Assembly (NCBI GenBank): GCA_021785655.1
Contig: JAJYET010000011.1
Coordinates: 1 to 58,264, forward strand
From: a bacterium
Lineage (GTDB): Bacteria; Chloroflexota; Dormibacteria; Aeolococcales; Bog-877
Direction: 5' to 3'
DNA: 58,264 nt
Under the pieces are notes generated by a model that had not been told where the DNA came from, did not search any database, and saw only the letters and a program-made list of their open reading frames with translations. Every line of letters starts with the position of its first letter. Position 1 is the first letter of the stretch. A program made the position numbers and the translations under genes. Positions 45,883-54,063 of the stretch are shown piece by piece.

Positions 45883-48450
45883 CTGACGCCCCCCAACCTG
45901 ACCCTGGAGCGCCTGCATCTGGTGGTCCCAGAAAAGTCGCAGGCCATGTCCTTCCTTGAGGCTCTGAACGGCCATGGCGAGGGAGACGCCCGGCTTCACT
46001 TCGCCGAGCAGCTCGCCGAGGTCGGAGAGTTCGCGGTGGTCCCGGCGGGCTCCGACGCCACCGGGGTCACCCTCCTGCTGCCCGGGCTGGACGTGAGCTG
46101 CGTTCCGGTGCACCGGGCCCGGACCGCGCCGGAGAAGGAGGCCCTCAAGGTGGAGTCCGTCCGCCCGGCGCCCCCCGACCGGGACGGGCCGGGGCGGACG
46201 GCCATCATGATCCGCTGCTCCAGCGCCCTGGTCTCGGCCAAAGAGGGAGAGCCCAGCGACACCTTCCACCTGCTGCGCCTGGCCCGCCTGGCCCACCGCC
46301 CCAAGGAGCCGGATCCGATCCTGCTTCAGACCCTGGCACTGGTGGACGGGCTGGAGGCCGCCGAGCGGGGGCGCGCCGCGACCCAGCGGACCCCGTTCGA
46401 GGCGGTCGCCGAGCTATGGCGGTGCCGCCAGTGCCGTGGCCTGTGGCGCCCGGATCGGGACCAGCGCTGCCCTTCGTGCGGGCGTGAGATCCAGGAGCAG
46501 GACCGCCGCCGCCCCGAGCCGGGGAGGCTGGAGTTCCTGGTCCCCAAGGACCACCCCATCTCCCTCACCGTCGACGCGGCGGTGATGGTGGAGCCCGAGG
46601 ACGAGCCTCACTACCTGGGGCGGGTGACCCGGATCGATCACCGCCGCCACCTGGTGGAGGTGGCGTGCAAGGCCTACGAGGCCCCGGGCGAGTCCGGTTG
46701 GATCACCCCTTCGTTCAACAAGCAGCTCTACCAGGCCAAGCGGGCCACCCTGGCCTCGATAGCCGGCGGGGACGCCCGCAGCCTGCTCCTGGCCCAGCTC
46801 CTCATTGACCCCCAGGCGGTGTACGCCCCCGCCGCCCCGCCCCGCCCGGACTGGGTCACCCCCTCGATGCACAGCAACCCCGCCCAGGACCGGGCCATCG
46901 GGATCATGGTGGCCCTGGACGCCGGCCAGGCCGCCCTGATCCAGGGGCCCCCGGGTACCGGCAAGACCACGGTGATCGTGGAGGCCATCAAGCACCGGCT
47001 GCGGGAGCGCCCGGACGAGCGGATCATGGTCTGCTCGCACAGCAACCTGGCGGTAGACAACGCCCTGGAGCGGCTGGCGGGGACGCCGGGTCTGCGGGCC
47101 GTCCGGGTGGCCAAGGCCGAGCGGGTGAGCTCCACCGTGGACGCCTTCCGGGTCGAGGACGAGGACGACGAGCGGCTGGTGTCGGCCAACGTGGTCTTCG
47201 CCACCTGCGCCACGGCGGCCACCTCGTCCATCACCGCTGACGAGACCTTCGACCTGGTGATCCTGGATGAGGCCAACAAGGCTCGCATCGACGAGGCCCT
47301 CCCCTGCCTGCGGCTGGGGGCCGCCCTGGTGCTGGTCGGAGACCACAAGCAGCTGCCCCCGGTGGAGGACGACGCCATCTACCAGATCGTGGAGGACCGG
47401 CCCGACCTGGAGGCGATCGTCGACACCAGCCTCTTCGAGCGCTGCTGGGACGGAGGTGTCCCGGACCGGGCCCGCTGCCTGCTGGTGGAGCAGCACCGGA
47501 TGCACCCGGAGATCGCCCAGTACATCAGCTCCGCTAGCTACGACAACCAGCTGGAGAACGCTCCCGAGGTCCTGGAGTACCCCTACCTCACCCGCCGGCC
47601 CTTCCCGGTCGCCCTGCACATGGTGGACACCGCCGGCCTCAGGGGCGGTCGGGAGCGACGGGGGGCAGGTGGTGCCCTGCGCAACGACGCCGAGGTCAGG
47701 GTGTGCGCCCAGGTGGTCCGCCTCCTGGACGAGCGCGTCGACCCCCAGCTCTCCCTGGCGGTGATCGCCATGTACGCCGACCAGGTCGACCGGCTGCGCC
47801 AGTCCCTGAGCCGGCGCCACTTCCGCCGCCCGGTGAAGATCGACACGGTGGACTCCTTCGAGGGCCGGGAGGAGGACATGGTGGTGATCTCCCTGGTGCG
47901 CAGCAACGAGCGCGGGCGCATCGGCTTCCTCCGCGTCCCCAACCGGCTCAACGTGGCCATCTCGCGGGCCCGCCGGCTGGTGGTCTGCGTCGGCGACGCC
48001 GACACCCTGCGGGCCGGGGAGGAGAGCATGTACGGGCGGCTCGTGGAGGCGGCCCGGGCCTGCGGCGGGTACCTGCGCGCCACCGAACTGCTCGGCCCCA
48101 GGGCCCGCCCCGGACGGCCCGTTCCGAGGCGCGCCGAAGGGGAGGAGGCCGGGCAGCCGACAGGACCCCGGCGCCACCGGCGGCGACGGCGGCGCCCCGC
48201 GGTCCCCGGGGAGGCGGCAGCCACCGTCGTGCCAGGGGAGGCGCCCCCAGCCGGGGTGCGCAAGCGGCGCCGGAGGCGGCGGCGGCCCGTGCTCGGCCCG
48301 GACGGTCAGCCGGTCGTCGGCGCTGCTCCCCAGCCCGGAGGCGCAGCAGCGCCGCCCCGGCGGCGGCGGCGACGGCGCCGGGGCGGTGGAGCCGGCGGGC
48401 CTGGCCCTGCGGCGCCGGGGGGGACGTCGAGCGAGGGAGGTGGGCCATGA
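45883..48450 (+). CDS. Upf1/DNA2-like superfamily 1 helicase with Arg-rich tail
   Basis: About 855 residues. The N-terminal domain contains a zinc ribbon (CRQCRGLW...CPSCGRE, about 181-204). The SF1B helicase core follows, with Walker A GPPGTGKT (about 356), Walker B VILDEANKA, motif III GDHKQLPP, motif IV EQHRMHPEIA, motif V KIDTVDSFEGREED and motif VI LNVAISRARR. The last about 110 residues are disordered and Arg/Pro/Gly-rich, probably RNA- or DNA-binding. I set the start at a CTG with GGAGGA 9 nt upstream; the first canonical alternative is GTG 45922. An ATP-driven nucleic-acid translocase is certain; its role is not. It overlaps the following gene (ATGA). Confidence 0.88.
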   Translation: MTPPNLTLERLHLVVPEKSQAMSFLEALNGHGEGDARLHFAEQLAEVGEFAVVPAGSDATGVTLLLPGLDVSCVPVHRARTAPEKEALKVESVRPAPPDRDGPGRTAIMIRCSSALVSAKEGEPSDTFHLLRLARLAHRPKEPDPILLQTLALVDGLEAAERGRAATQRTPFEAVAELWRCRQCRGLWRPDRDQRCPSCGREIQEQDRRRPEPGRLEFLVPKDHPISLTVDAAVMVEPEDEPHYLGRVTRIDHRRHLVEVACKAYEAPGESGWITPSFNKQLYQAKRATLASIAGGDARSLLLAQLLIDPQAVYAPAAPPRPDWVTPSMHSNPAQDRAIGIMVALDAGQAALIQGPPGTGKTTVIVEAIKHRLRERPDERIMVCSHSNLAVDNALERLAGTPGLRAVRVAKAERVSSTVDAFRVEDEDDERLVSANVVFATCATAATSSITADETFDLVILDEANKARIDEALPCLRLGAALVLVGDHKQLPPVEDDAIYQIVEDRPDLEAIVDTSLFERCWDGGVPDRARCLLVEQHRMHPEIAQYISSASYDNQLENAPEVLEYPYLTRRPFPVALHMVDTAGLRGGRERRGAGGALRNDAEVRVCAQVVRLLDERVDPQLSLAVIAMYADQVDRLRQSLSRRHFRRPVKIDTVDSFEGREEDMVVISLVRSNERGRIGFLRVPNRLNVAISRARRLVVCVGDADTLRAGEESMYGRLVEAARACGGYLRATELLGPRARPGRPVPRRAEGEEAGQPTGPRRHRRRRRRPAVPGEAAATVVPGEAPPAGVRKRRRRRRRPVLGPDGQPVVGAAPQPGGAAAPPRRRRRRRRGGGAGGPGPAAPGGTSSEGGGP

Positions 48451-49310
48451 CCGAGTCGCGGATCCGTTCGCTGTTCGTGGCAGGCGCAGGCCTGATGGGA
48501 TCGGGGATCGCGCAGACGGCCGCCCAGAAGGGCTTCCAGGTCCACCTCCACGACGCCGTCCCCGGGGCGGCGGAGCGGGCGATCGGGCAGATCCGCCAGC
48601 GCCTGGAGCGAGCGGAGGAGCAGGGAAAGGCTGCGCCGGGGACGGCGGCCTCGTGCCTCCTGCGCCTGCACCCGGCTGAGACCTCGACTCCGGAGGCGGG
48701 CACACACGTGGTGGTGGAGGCGATCACCGAGCAGATGGACCTCAAGCTCCAGTTCTGGACGGAGATGGGGCGGAGCTGCGGCCCGGAGGTGCTCTTCGCC
48801 AGCAACACCTCCTCCATCCCCATCACCCGTCTGGCGGCCGCCAGCGGGCGCCCCGAGAGGTTCATCGGGATGCACTTCTACAGCCCGGTGCCGGTCATGG
48901 AGCTGGTGGAGCTGGTGCCCGGCCTGCTCACCTCGGCGGACACCTTCTCCGCCATCGAGGAGCTGGGGCGCGAGTTGGGTAAGCGGCCCGTGCGCTCCGC
49001 CGACGCTCCTGGCTTCATCGGGAACCGGATCCTGATCCCCTTCCTGAACGAGGCCATGCGCGCCCTGCAGGAGGGGGTGGGCAGCGCCGAGGACATCGAT
49101 CAGGTGGCCAAATTGGGCTTCCGCCACCCCATGGGCCCGCTGGAGCTCGCCGACTTCATCGGGCTGGACGTGGTTCTGGGCATCTGCCGGGTCATGCACG
49201 AGGGGCTGCACGACCCCCGGTACGCACCCCTGCCGATCCTGGAACGGATGGTCGAGGCCGGGCGGCTGGGGCGCAAGAGTGGGCAGGGGTTCCACGACTA
49301 CGGCGGCTGA
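48447..49310 (+). CDS. 3-hydroxyacyl-CoA dehydrogenase
   Basis: A 287-residue NAD-dependent enzyme oxidising (S)-3-hydroxyacyl-CoA (Hbd/PaaH type). The Rossmann motif GAGLMGSGIAQTAAQKG is at about residues 13-29. FASNTSSIPITRLA, the catalytic-His region RFIGMHFYSPVPVMELVE, and the C-terminal GNRILIPFLNEA with RHPMGPLELADFIGLD are all typical. It belongs to beta-oxidation, aromatic degradation or butanoate metabolism. The ATG overlaps the helicase stop (ATGA), an unusual pairing that may only reflect operon compaction. Confidence 0.92.
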   Translation: MTESRIRSLFVAGAGLMGSGIAQTAAQKGFQVHLHDAVPGAAERAIGQIRQRLERAEEQGKAAPGTAASCLLRLHPAETSTPEAGTHVVVEAITEQMDLKLQFWTEMGRSCGPEVLFASNTSSIPITRLAAASGRPERFIGMHFYSPVPVMELVELVPGLLTSADTFSAIEELGRELGKRPVRSADAPGFIGNRILIPFLNEAMRALQEGVGSAEDIDQVAKLGFRHPMGPLELADFIGLDVVLGICRVMHEGLHDPRYAPLPILERMVEAGRLGRKSGQGFHDYGG

Positions 49311-49686
49311 GCGTCCTGGGGTCCCCGCGCCCCTGACGACCGCCCCGTCGGCATCGCCCCATCCCCACCCCTGGCGCCCAGGACCGTGAGCCACTGAAGA
49401 GAGGCGCTCTTCGCCCAGGGGAGGGAGGACCGCGTGGAGATCGCCCTCCGGTGCTGGTGCATCGCCGGCCATTTCCGATCGGCGAGACGGGCCGGTGCCG
49501 CCTCCCGGCACGGCTCGCTCGGCCTCGTGCCCACTCGGACCCCGCGGCCACCAGAAGCTGGTGGGCTCAGCGTGGGGCGGCGGGGTCACTCCGAAGGATG
49601 GCTGGCCGGCTGGGAGAACGACCGGCCCAGCGCTGGGCGGTTGGCGGGCGTGGCGCAGGATCACAGCCCCTACCGGCCGGCGGGCC
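49311..49686. other. Intergenic region between convergent genes
   Basis: 376 nt with a perfect 6-bp inverted repeat GAAGAG-aggcg-CTCTTC at 49396-49412, which could form a bidirectional terminator stem without a T tract. No reading frame looks like a protein and no RNA gene was recognised. Confidence 0.45.
49396..49412. terminator. Inverted repeat, possible bidirectional terminator
   Basis: GAAGAG/CTCTTC stem with a 5-nt loop, 85 nt after the dehydrogenase stop and on the 3' side of the convergent esterase gene. Confidence 0.3.
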
Positions 49687-50781
49687 CTAGGGTGACAGCC
49701 GCTCCGCAAGGAAGCGGATCCCCTCGGGGTAGCGGTACTCGATCCCGCCGTGGCCCCCGTCGAAGAGTTCGAGCCGCACGTCCGGCACGCCCGCGTGCCG
49801 CAGCGCCGCCGCGACCGCCGTGGCCCCGACCTCGAGGCTGTACTCGTCATGCCGCCCCCCGTCCAGGTAGGCGGCCCGGAGGTTCGCGGCCCTCCCGGGG
49901 TCGGCCGCTACCATCCGGACCGGGTCCTTCTCCAGCCACCGGGCCCACACCTCCGGGCGCATCGCCCCAGTGGCCAGGTCGAAGGGGAGTTCCGGCGTCC
50001 CGTCGGCGGAGGCCGAGTAGCAGGCCGCCATGCAGTAGGAATTGATGAGCACCCCGTCCTCAGCGCGGCTGGTCCCCTCGCGGGAGCGGAAGTCGCCCCA
50101 GAAGGCCTCGAAGGACCCCTGATGGCCGTCGCGGAGGGCGCGCACCACTTGGGGAAACTCCGGGAGGTAGCAGTACTCGAAGAGGGCGTCCCCGGCGTGG
50201 CTGGCGAAGGCGCTGAAGAGATCGGGGCGCAGAAGCGGGGTGACCATCGCCCCGTAGCCGCCGCTCGACTTGCCCGCCACCGCGCGGTGCTCGCGGGCGG
50301 CCAGGGTCCGGAACTCCCGGTCCACCAGGGGAACCACCTCGTCGCAGAGGTAGGTGTGGTACCTGCCGGTGCCCGCGGAGTCCAGGAACTGGCTCCCTCC
50401 CAGTGAGGTCCAGCAGTCCACGAACACCAGGAGGCACGGTGGAGTGGCGGGGTCGCTGAGCAGACCGTCGTACAGCTCCAGCGGGGTGCGGCGGAAGGCT
50501 GAGCGATTGCGCCACATGTCGATCTGTCCGGTCATCCCCTGGAGCAGGTAGACCACCGGGAATCGGCGGCCGGGGTCCTGCCGGTAGGCGGGTGGGAGGT
50601 ACACCCACAGGGGCCGACGAAGCGGATCCTGCAGGTGGTTGCCCTCCAACGCCCGGCTGGTCAGGACCATCTGCACCAGCTCGCCGCACAGTGGATGGGC
50701 CCACGGTGGCCCCTCGATCCGCCCCCTCTCCAGGAGCGGAGGACGACCAGCGTCCCCGGCGCCGCCGAACTCCTGAACCAC
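49687..50781 (-). CDS. Putative esterase (alpha/beta hydrolase, esterase D / Fes-like)
   Basis: A 364-residue serine hydrolase of the putative esterase family. The nucleophile is the Ser in AVAGKSSGGYGAM (G-K-S-S-G-G), where relatives have GxSxGG. The catalytic His is probably in LFDGGHGGIEY near the C-terminus. An N-terminal part includes RPLWVYLPPAYRQDPGRRFPVVYLLQG, the oxyanion strand region. There is no signal peptide. GTG 50781 lies 6 nt after TATCCT on the minus strand, a leaderless-type start. Substrate unknown. Confidence 0.88.
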   Translation of the reverse strand: MVQEFGGAGDAGRPPLLERGRIEGPPWAHPLCGELVQMVLTSRALEGNHLQDPLRRPLWVYLPPAYRQDPGRRFPVVYLLQGMTGQIDMWRNRSAFRRTPLELYDGLLSDPATPPCLLVFVDCWTSLGGSQFLDSAGTGRYHTYLCDEVVPLVDREFRTLAAREHRAVAGKSSGGYGAMVTPLLRPDLFSAFASHAGDALFEYCYLPEFPQVVRALRDGHQGSFEAFWGDFRSREGTSRAEDGVLINSYCMAACYSASADGTPELPFDLATGAMRPEVWARWLEKDPVRMVAADPGRAANLRAAYLDGGRHDEYSLEVGATAVAAALRHAGVPDVRLELFDGGHGGIEYRYPEGIRFLAERLSP

Positions 50782-50793
50782 CCCCTGAGGATA
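50782..50793 (-). promoter_or_regulatory. Putative leaderless promoter of esterase gene (-10 TATCCT)
   Basis: TATCCT (plus-strand 50788-50793) is 6 nt before the GTG start, the same hexamer as in front of glpX. Confidence 0.4.
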
Positions 50794-50901
50794 GGGCGTG
50801 ACGGGTGGTCCCGGCTCCCGTTGCCGGAGGACTCCGCCCGCCCCCTCTGGTCCGGAAACTCAGACCGCGGGTTGAGGCCGGCCTGCCCCCTCCCGGCTGC
50901 C

Positions 50902-51354
50902 CTATTCCATCCGCGCCAGCGCCCGGCGAAGCCGGTCCCACGAAGACTCTCCAAGGAGCCGCCTGAGCCGAAGGTCCTGACCCTGGACCGCCAGTCCGAC
51001 CACCGCGGCGGCCTCCCTGCCCCTCGGGGTGAGGTGGAGCAGGACGCGGCGCCGGTCGCTGGGATCCGGGACCCGGCTGACGTAACCCCGGTCCACCAGC
51101 GTCTGGCTCAGCCGACTCAAGCCCTGTTTGCTGCCTCCCAATCTCCGTGCCAGCTCCTTGGGCCCCAGCTCGCCCTCCGCCAGGACGCCGAGGATCCAGC
51201 TTCCGCTCCGGGGCACATCGCCCATCCCCTGCTCTGCCAGCTGCTTCCTGATCTCCCGCCCGTAGAGGCTCAGCGTTTTTCGCAAGAGAGCCACCACCGG
51301 CGTCTCGTTCCCACCGCCGGGGGAACCCCTCGCTTGCCTTAGAATAGTCATCAT
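50902..51354 (-). CDS. MarR-family transcriptional regulator
   Basis: A 150-residue winged-helix repressor. The DNA-binding part has LGPKELARRLGGSKQGLSRLSQTLVDRGYVSRVPDPSDRRRVLLHLTPRG (read as the MarR HTH plus wing with the conserved DxRR), flanked by dimerisation helices. The ATG is 5 nt after TATAGT on the minus strand, a leaderless start. Its promoter overlaps an inverted repeat (51344-51364) shared with the divergent DUF998 gene, so autoregulation and control of that gene are likely. Confidence 0.9.
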   Translation of the reverse strand: MMTILRQARGSPGGGNETPVVALLRKTLSLYGREIRKQLAEQGMGDVPRSGSWILGVLAEGELGPKELARRLGGSKQGLSRLSQTLVDRGYVSRVPDPSDRRRVLLHLTPRGREAAAVVGLAVQGQDLRLRRLLGESSWDRLRRALARME

Positions 51355-51364
51355 TGTGTACTAT
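51344..51364. promoter_or_regulatory. Inverted repeat ATAGT-N11-ACTAT, candidate MarR operator
   Basis: ATAGT (51344-51348) and ACTAT (51360-51364) flank the marR start codon in an AT-rich island between divergent genes and overlap the TATAGT -10 hexamer. Confidence 0.4.
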
Positions 51365-51411
51365 ATGCGCATGCGTTCGCGCCCGAGCATGCAGCAGGTG
51401 CGGGCCCGGAG

Positions 51412-52080
51412 TTGAGTAGCCAGGCGGCGGACCGCGGTCTGGCCCGGGCCCGCACCTGGGCCCGCCTGGCCGCGGCCGGAGTCCTGGTGTACGTGCTGGT
51501 GGACGCGGTGCTGGCGCTGCTCCGACCCGGCCTCAGCCTGCTCCACAACCCCGAGAGCGACTACGGCGTGGGGCCGTTCTTCTGGCTCATGGATCTGAAC
51601 TTCCTGCTCCGCGGCGCCCTCACCCTCTGCCTCGTGGTGGCGATCGTCAGCTGCTGGCGGCCATCGCCGCTCGCCCGTCTGGGAGCCCTCCTGCTGGCCG
51701 TGTGGGGGGTCTTCTCAGCCCTGCTGGCGGTCTTCCCGGACGATCCCCTGGGGACGCCGGCCACGGCCAGCGGCGCCATCCATCTCGTGCTGGCCCTGCT
51801 GGCCTTCCTGGGCGCGCTGGTGGGCACGATCCTCCTCTCGCTGGCGGCGGGCCATCTGCCCCCGCTGCAAGGCGTCCGTGGCCGGCTCCTGGCCCTCTCT
51901 CTGCTGGCGGTGGTGCCGTTGCTGGCCCTCCTGAGGGCGGGCTTCCGGGCGGAGAGCCTCGGCGGGCTCTACGAGCGCATCTTCCTAGCTCTCGAGCTGG
52001 CCTGGATCCTGGTCACCGCCCTGACCCTGGCGCGGGGGCGGCAGCTCGAAGTTCAGGAGGGCACCAGCTCCGCCGGCTGA
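51412..52080 (+). CDS. DUF998 family membrane protein
   Basis: A 222-residue polytopic protein with about six hydrophobic helices. SDYGVGPFFWLMDLNFLLRG matches the conserved DUF998 loop (S-D-Y-G). The family has no firm function. The start is a TTG at 51412, the only possible one in frame before the first helix; a weak SD (CGGAG) abuts it. It is divergent from marR by 57 nt and is the likely target of that regulator. Confidence 0.82.
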   Translation: MSSQAADRGLARARTWARLAAAGVLVYVLVDAVLALLRPGLSLLHNPESDYGVGPFFWLMDLNFLLRGALTLCLVVAIVSCWRPSPLARLGALLLAVWGVFSALLAVFPDDPLGTPATASGAIHLVLALLAFLGALVGTILLSLAAGHLPPLQGVRGRLLALSLLAVVPLLALLRAGFRAESLGGLYERIFLALELAWILVTALTLARGRQLEVQEGTSSAG

Positions 52081-52227
52081 TGCCTGCGGCCGCCGGCGGC
52101 GGCGGGTGGGCGCCAACTCGAAGGGGGCGGGCCGGCCAGGGCCCGGGCCGCCGCAGCACCAGGGCGGGATCCGCACCAGGCGACGCGGGCGGCCGTAGGG
52201 CCTAGCGGAGGCAGCCGCCCTCGGCGG

Positions 52228-52325
52228 TCAGCCGGGTGTCGGCAGGGAGCCGGATCGGCCCCGCGGAGTGGGCAGTGAGCTCGGGCGGCCCTTCCCGGAC
52301 GGGGTCGGGAGGGAAGAGGGGCGGC
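52228..52325 (-). repeat. Tandem GRPSSLPTP-type coding repeat
   Basis: Three consecutive units at the C-terminus (GRPSSLPTPSGK, GRPSSLPTPRGR, SGSLPTPG), with a period of about 36 nt. They probably arose by slippage or duplication. Confidence 0.55.
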
Positions 52326-52800
52326 CGTGCCCCTTCGGGGTGGGCATGGGATTGGAAGTGCCGGACGACTTGGCATGCATCGCCCGCTCCTGCTGGCCGT
52401 GGGTCTTGGCGATGGCGCTGATGCACCGGCCCACGTTGTGCTGGCCCTCCGCTCCCTGGTTCGTCCCGCTGCCCGACGGCAGGTATTCCGCCTTGCAGCC
52501 CTGGAGGGCGTTCACCACATCCTGCCCCCAGGTCACGGGGCTGACGCTGTGGGTGACCACGGTGGCGGCGGCGCCTCCCCCGACCGCGGCCGCGGCCAGG
52601 GTGATCCCGGCTGCCGCCTTGAGCGAGAGGCCGGTCAGAAACTGGGGCAGAACCGACATGTGTCTTCCTCCTTGCAGCGCCAGGGAGCGGTACCTCGGTG
52701 CCGGTGCCACCAGCTGCCCAGCGTTTGCCTGGCGCTGGCGGAGCTCCTGCTCCAGCAGCCGGTCGAGGTCGAGGCCGCTACTTCCCTGGGGCATCTTCAC
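52228..52800 (-). CDS. Single-pass membrane protein with Pro/Ser repeat tail, partner of ECF sigma factor
   Basis: About 190 residues. The N-terminal cytoplasmic part (DLDRLLEQELRQRQANAG) is helical. One transmembrane helix follows (about 75-95, AAAGITLAAAAVGGGAAATVV), then an extracytoplasmic region with two Cys (GCKAEYLPSG...GRCISAIAKTHG) and a repetitive GRPSSLPTP tail. The position behind a sigma factor (overlap 23 nt) and the topology suggest an anti-sigma or co-regulator, although no zinc anti-sigma (HxxxCxxC) motif is present. Start is GTG 52800; ATG 52794 is an alternative. Neither has a strong SD. Confidence 0.65.
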   Translation of the reverse strand: MKMPQGSSGLDLDRLLEQELRQRQANAGQLVAPAPRYRSLALQGGRHMSVLPQFLTGLSLKAAAGITLAAAAVGGGAAATVVTHSVSPVTWGQDVVNALQGCKAEYLPSGSGTNQGAEGQHNVGRCISAIAKTHGQQERAMHAKSSGTSNPMPTPKGHGRPSSLPTPSGKGRPSSLPTPRGRSGSLPTPG

Positions 52801-53392
52801 CAGAGGAAACGCCCTTGGACGAGGAATCAACCACCTCCTGTAGGTACTCACTTCCCAGCCGGGCCCGCAGCCGGGTCTTGGCGGCCGCCAGTCGGGAGGC
52901 CACCGTCTGCTCGGGGACCCTGAGGGCGACGGCGATCTCCCGGTTGGAGTAACCGTGAAGGTGGCGCAGGACGATGACCGCCGCCTGCTTGGGCGGCAGG
53001 GTGGCCAGCTCCCTCGTCAGCACCGATCCGTCCGCGGAGGTGGGGTCGGGACCTGGTGCCGGCTGACCCAGGCGCCGAACCAGCTCACCCACCTGGCGCA
53101 ACCGTTCCCGGCGGCGGTGGGAGACCGCCACGTTGATGGCGATTCGGTGGAGCCAGGCCTCCGCCGGAGCTACCTCGCGCCACCTCGGCCAGGCCCGGTA
53201 GGCCCGGACGAAGGCCTCCTGGGTGCAGTCCTCGGCCGCCTCGCGATCGCGCAGCATGCCCACCACGGTCGCCAGGATCCGGGGATACGCGACCCGGTAA
53301 AGGCGGTCGAAGTCCTCGGCGTTCCCGGGCCGGTAGGGCCGGGCCCCGGGCTCGCCGGACGGCGGGTCGGGCGGAGCCGGTGGGGTGGTCAA
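52778..53392 (-). CDS. ECF-type RNA polymerase sigma factor
   Basis: A 204-residue sigma-70-family factor with only regions 2 and 4. Region 2 has RILATVVGMLRDREAAEDCTQEAFVRAYRAWPRW. Region 4 has LATLPPKQAAVIVLRHLHGYSNREIAVALRVPEQTVASRLAAAKTRLR, with the expected helix-turn-helix. It directs transcription of a stress- or envelope-related regulon. The start is TTG 53392, with no canonical alternative nearer. It is followed in the same operon by the membrane protein with the repeat tail. Confidence 0.9.
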   Translation of the reverse strand: MTTPPAPPDPPSGEPGARPYRPGNAEDFDRLYRVAYPRILATVVGMLRDREAAEDCTQEAFVRAYRAWPRWREVAPAEAWLHRIAINVAVSHRRRERLRQVGELVRRLGQPAPGPDPTSADGSVLTRELATLPPKQAAVIVLRHLHGYSNREIAVALRVPEQTVASRLAAAKTRLRARLGSEYLQEVVDSSSKGVSSGEDAPGK

Positions 53393-53448
53393 CGCGCACG
53401 GGCCATCCCCAAAGAAACGCTCGAGCGGCCCCGGTCACCCAGGAGGGA

Positions 53449-54063
53449 TCAGTCCAGAAGCGGGACGAAGCGGCAGGGCCCAAGCCCCTCCGACTGCCAC
53501 TCGCCATCGCCGCCCCGGTGAAGCCGCACCAACTCCTGCTCCTCCGGACCCCCCAGCGGCACCAGGACAGTGCCCCCCTCGGCCACCTGCCCGAGCAAGG
53601 CCTCCGGCACGGTCGTCGCGGCGGCCGAGATCACCACCGCCTGGTAGGGGGCGCGGTCCGGAGCGCCACGGCGACCGCCCTGGCAGCGGACCTCGACCCT
53701 CCCCACCCCGGCCCGGCTCAGGTTGCGACGGGCGGTCGCGGCCAGCTCGGGGATCAGCTCCAGGGTGACCACCTCCAGAGCCCCCGCGGCCCGGAGCACC
53801 GCGGCCATGTACCCGCTTCCGGCTCCCACCTCCAGCACCCTGGCCCCGGACAGCGGCAGCAGCGCCTCCACCATCACCCCCACCATCTCCGGTTGTGAGC
53901 ACGTCTGCCCCCAACCGATGGCCAGCGGCCGGTTCTGGTAGGCGAGCCGCTGCGCCCGGGGCGGCAGGAACAGCTCCCTCGGGACCCGCTCCAGCGCCGC
54001 CCGCGCCTCCGGAGCGAGGGCCGGCTTGAGCCGTCGCCAGAGCTCCTCCCGCTCCTCCCTCAG
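53449..54063 (-). CDS. pcm: Protein-L-isoaspartate O-methyltransferase, probable CTG start
   Basis: About 204 residues if started at CTG 54063. It methylates isoaspartyl residues for protein repair. The N-terminal part (ALERVPRELFLPP and GWGQTCSQPEMVGVM, the latter like GxxQTISQPxxV) and SAM motif I (VLEVGAGSGYMAAVL) are intact. The only canonical start, ATG 53886, would remove these 59 N-terminal residues. The CTG overlaps the lipoprotein stop as CTGA, mirroring the GTGA and ATGA junctions of this same operon. The end is conserved-looking (CRFVPLLD). Confidence 0.75.
   Translation of the reverse strand: MREEREELWRRLKPALAPEARAALERVPRELFLPPRAQRLAYQNRPLAIGWGQTCSQPEMVGVMVEALLPLSGARVLEVGAGSGYMAAVLRAAGALEVVTLELIPELAATARRNLSRAGVGRVEVRCQGGRRGAPDRAPYQAVVISAAATTVPEALLGQVAEGGTVLVPLGGPEEQELVRLHRGGDGEWQSEGLGPCRFVPLLD

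Noticed and set aside
51389-51415. Short ATG-started peptide before the DUF998 gene
   Set aside because: Eight codons ending in TGA with no supporting signal.
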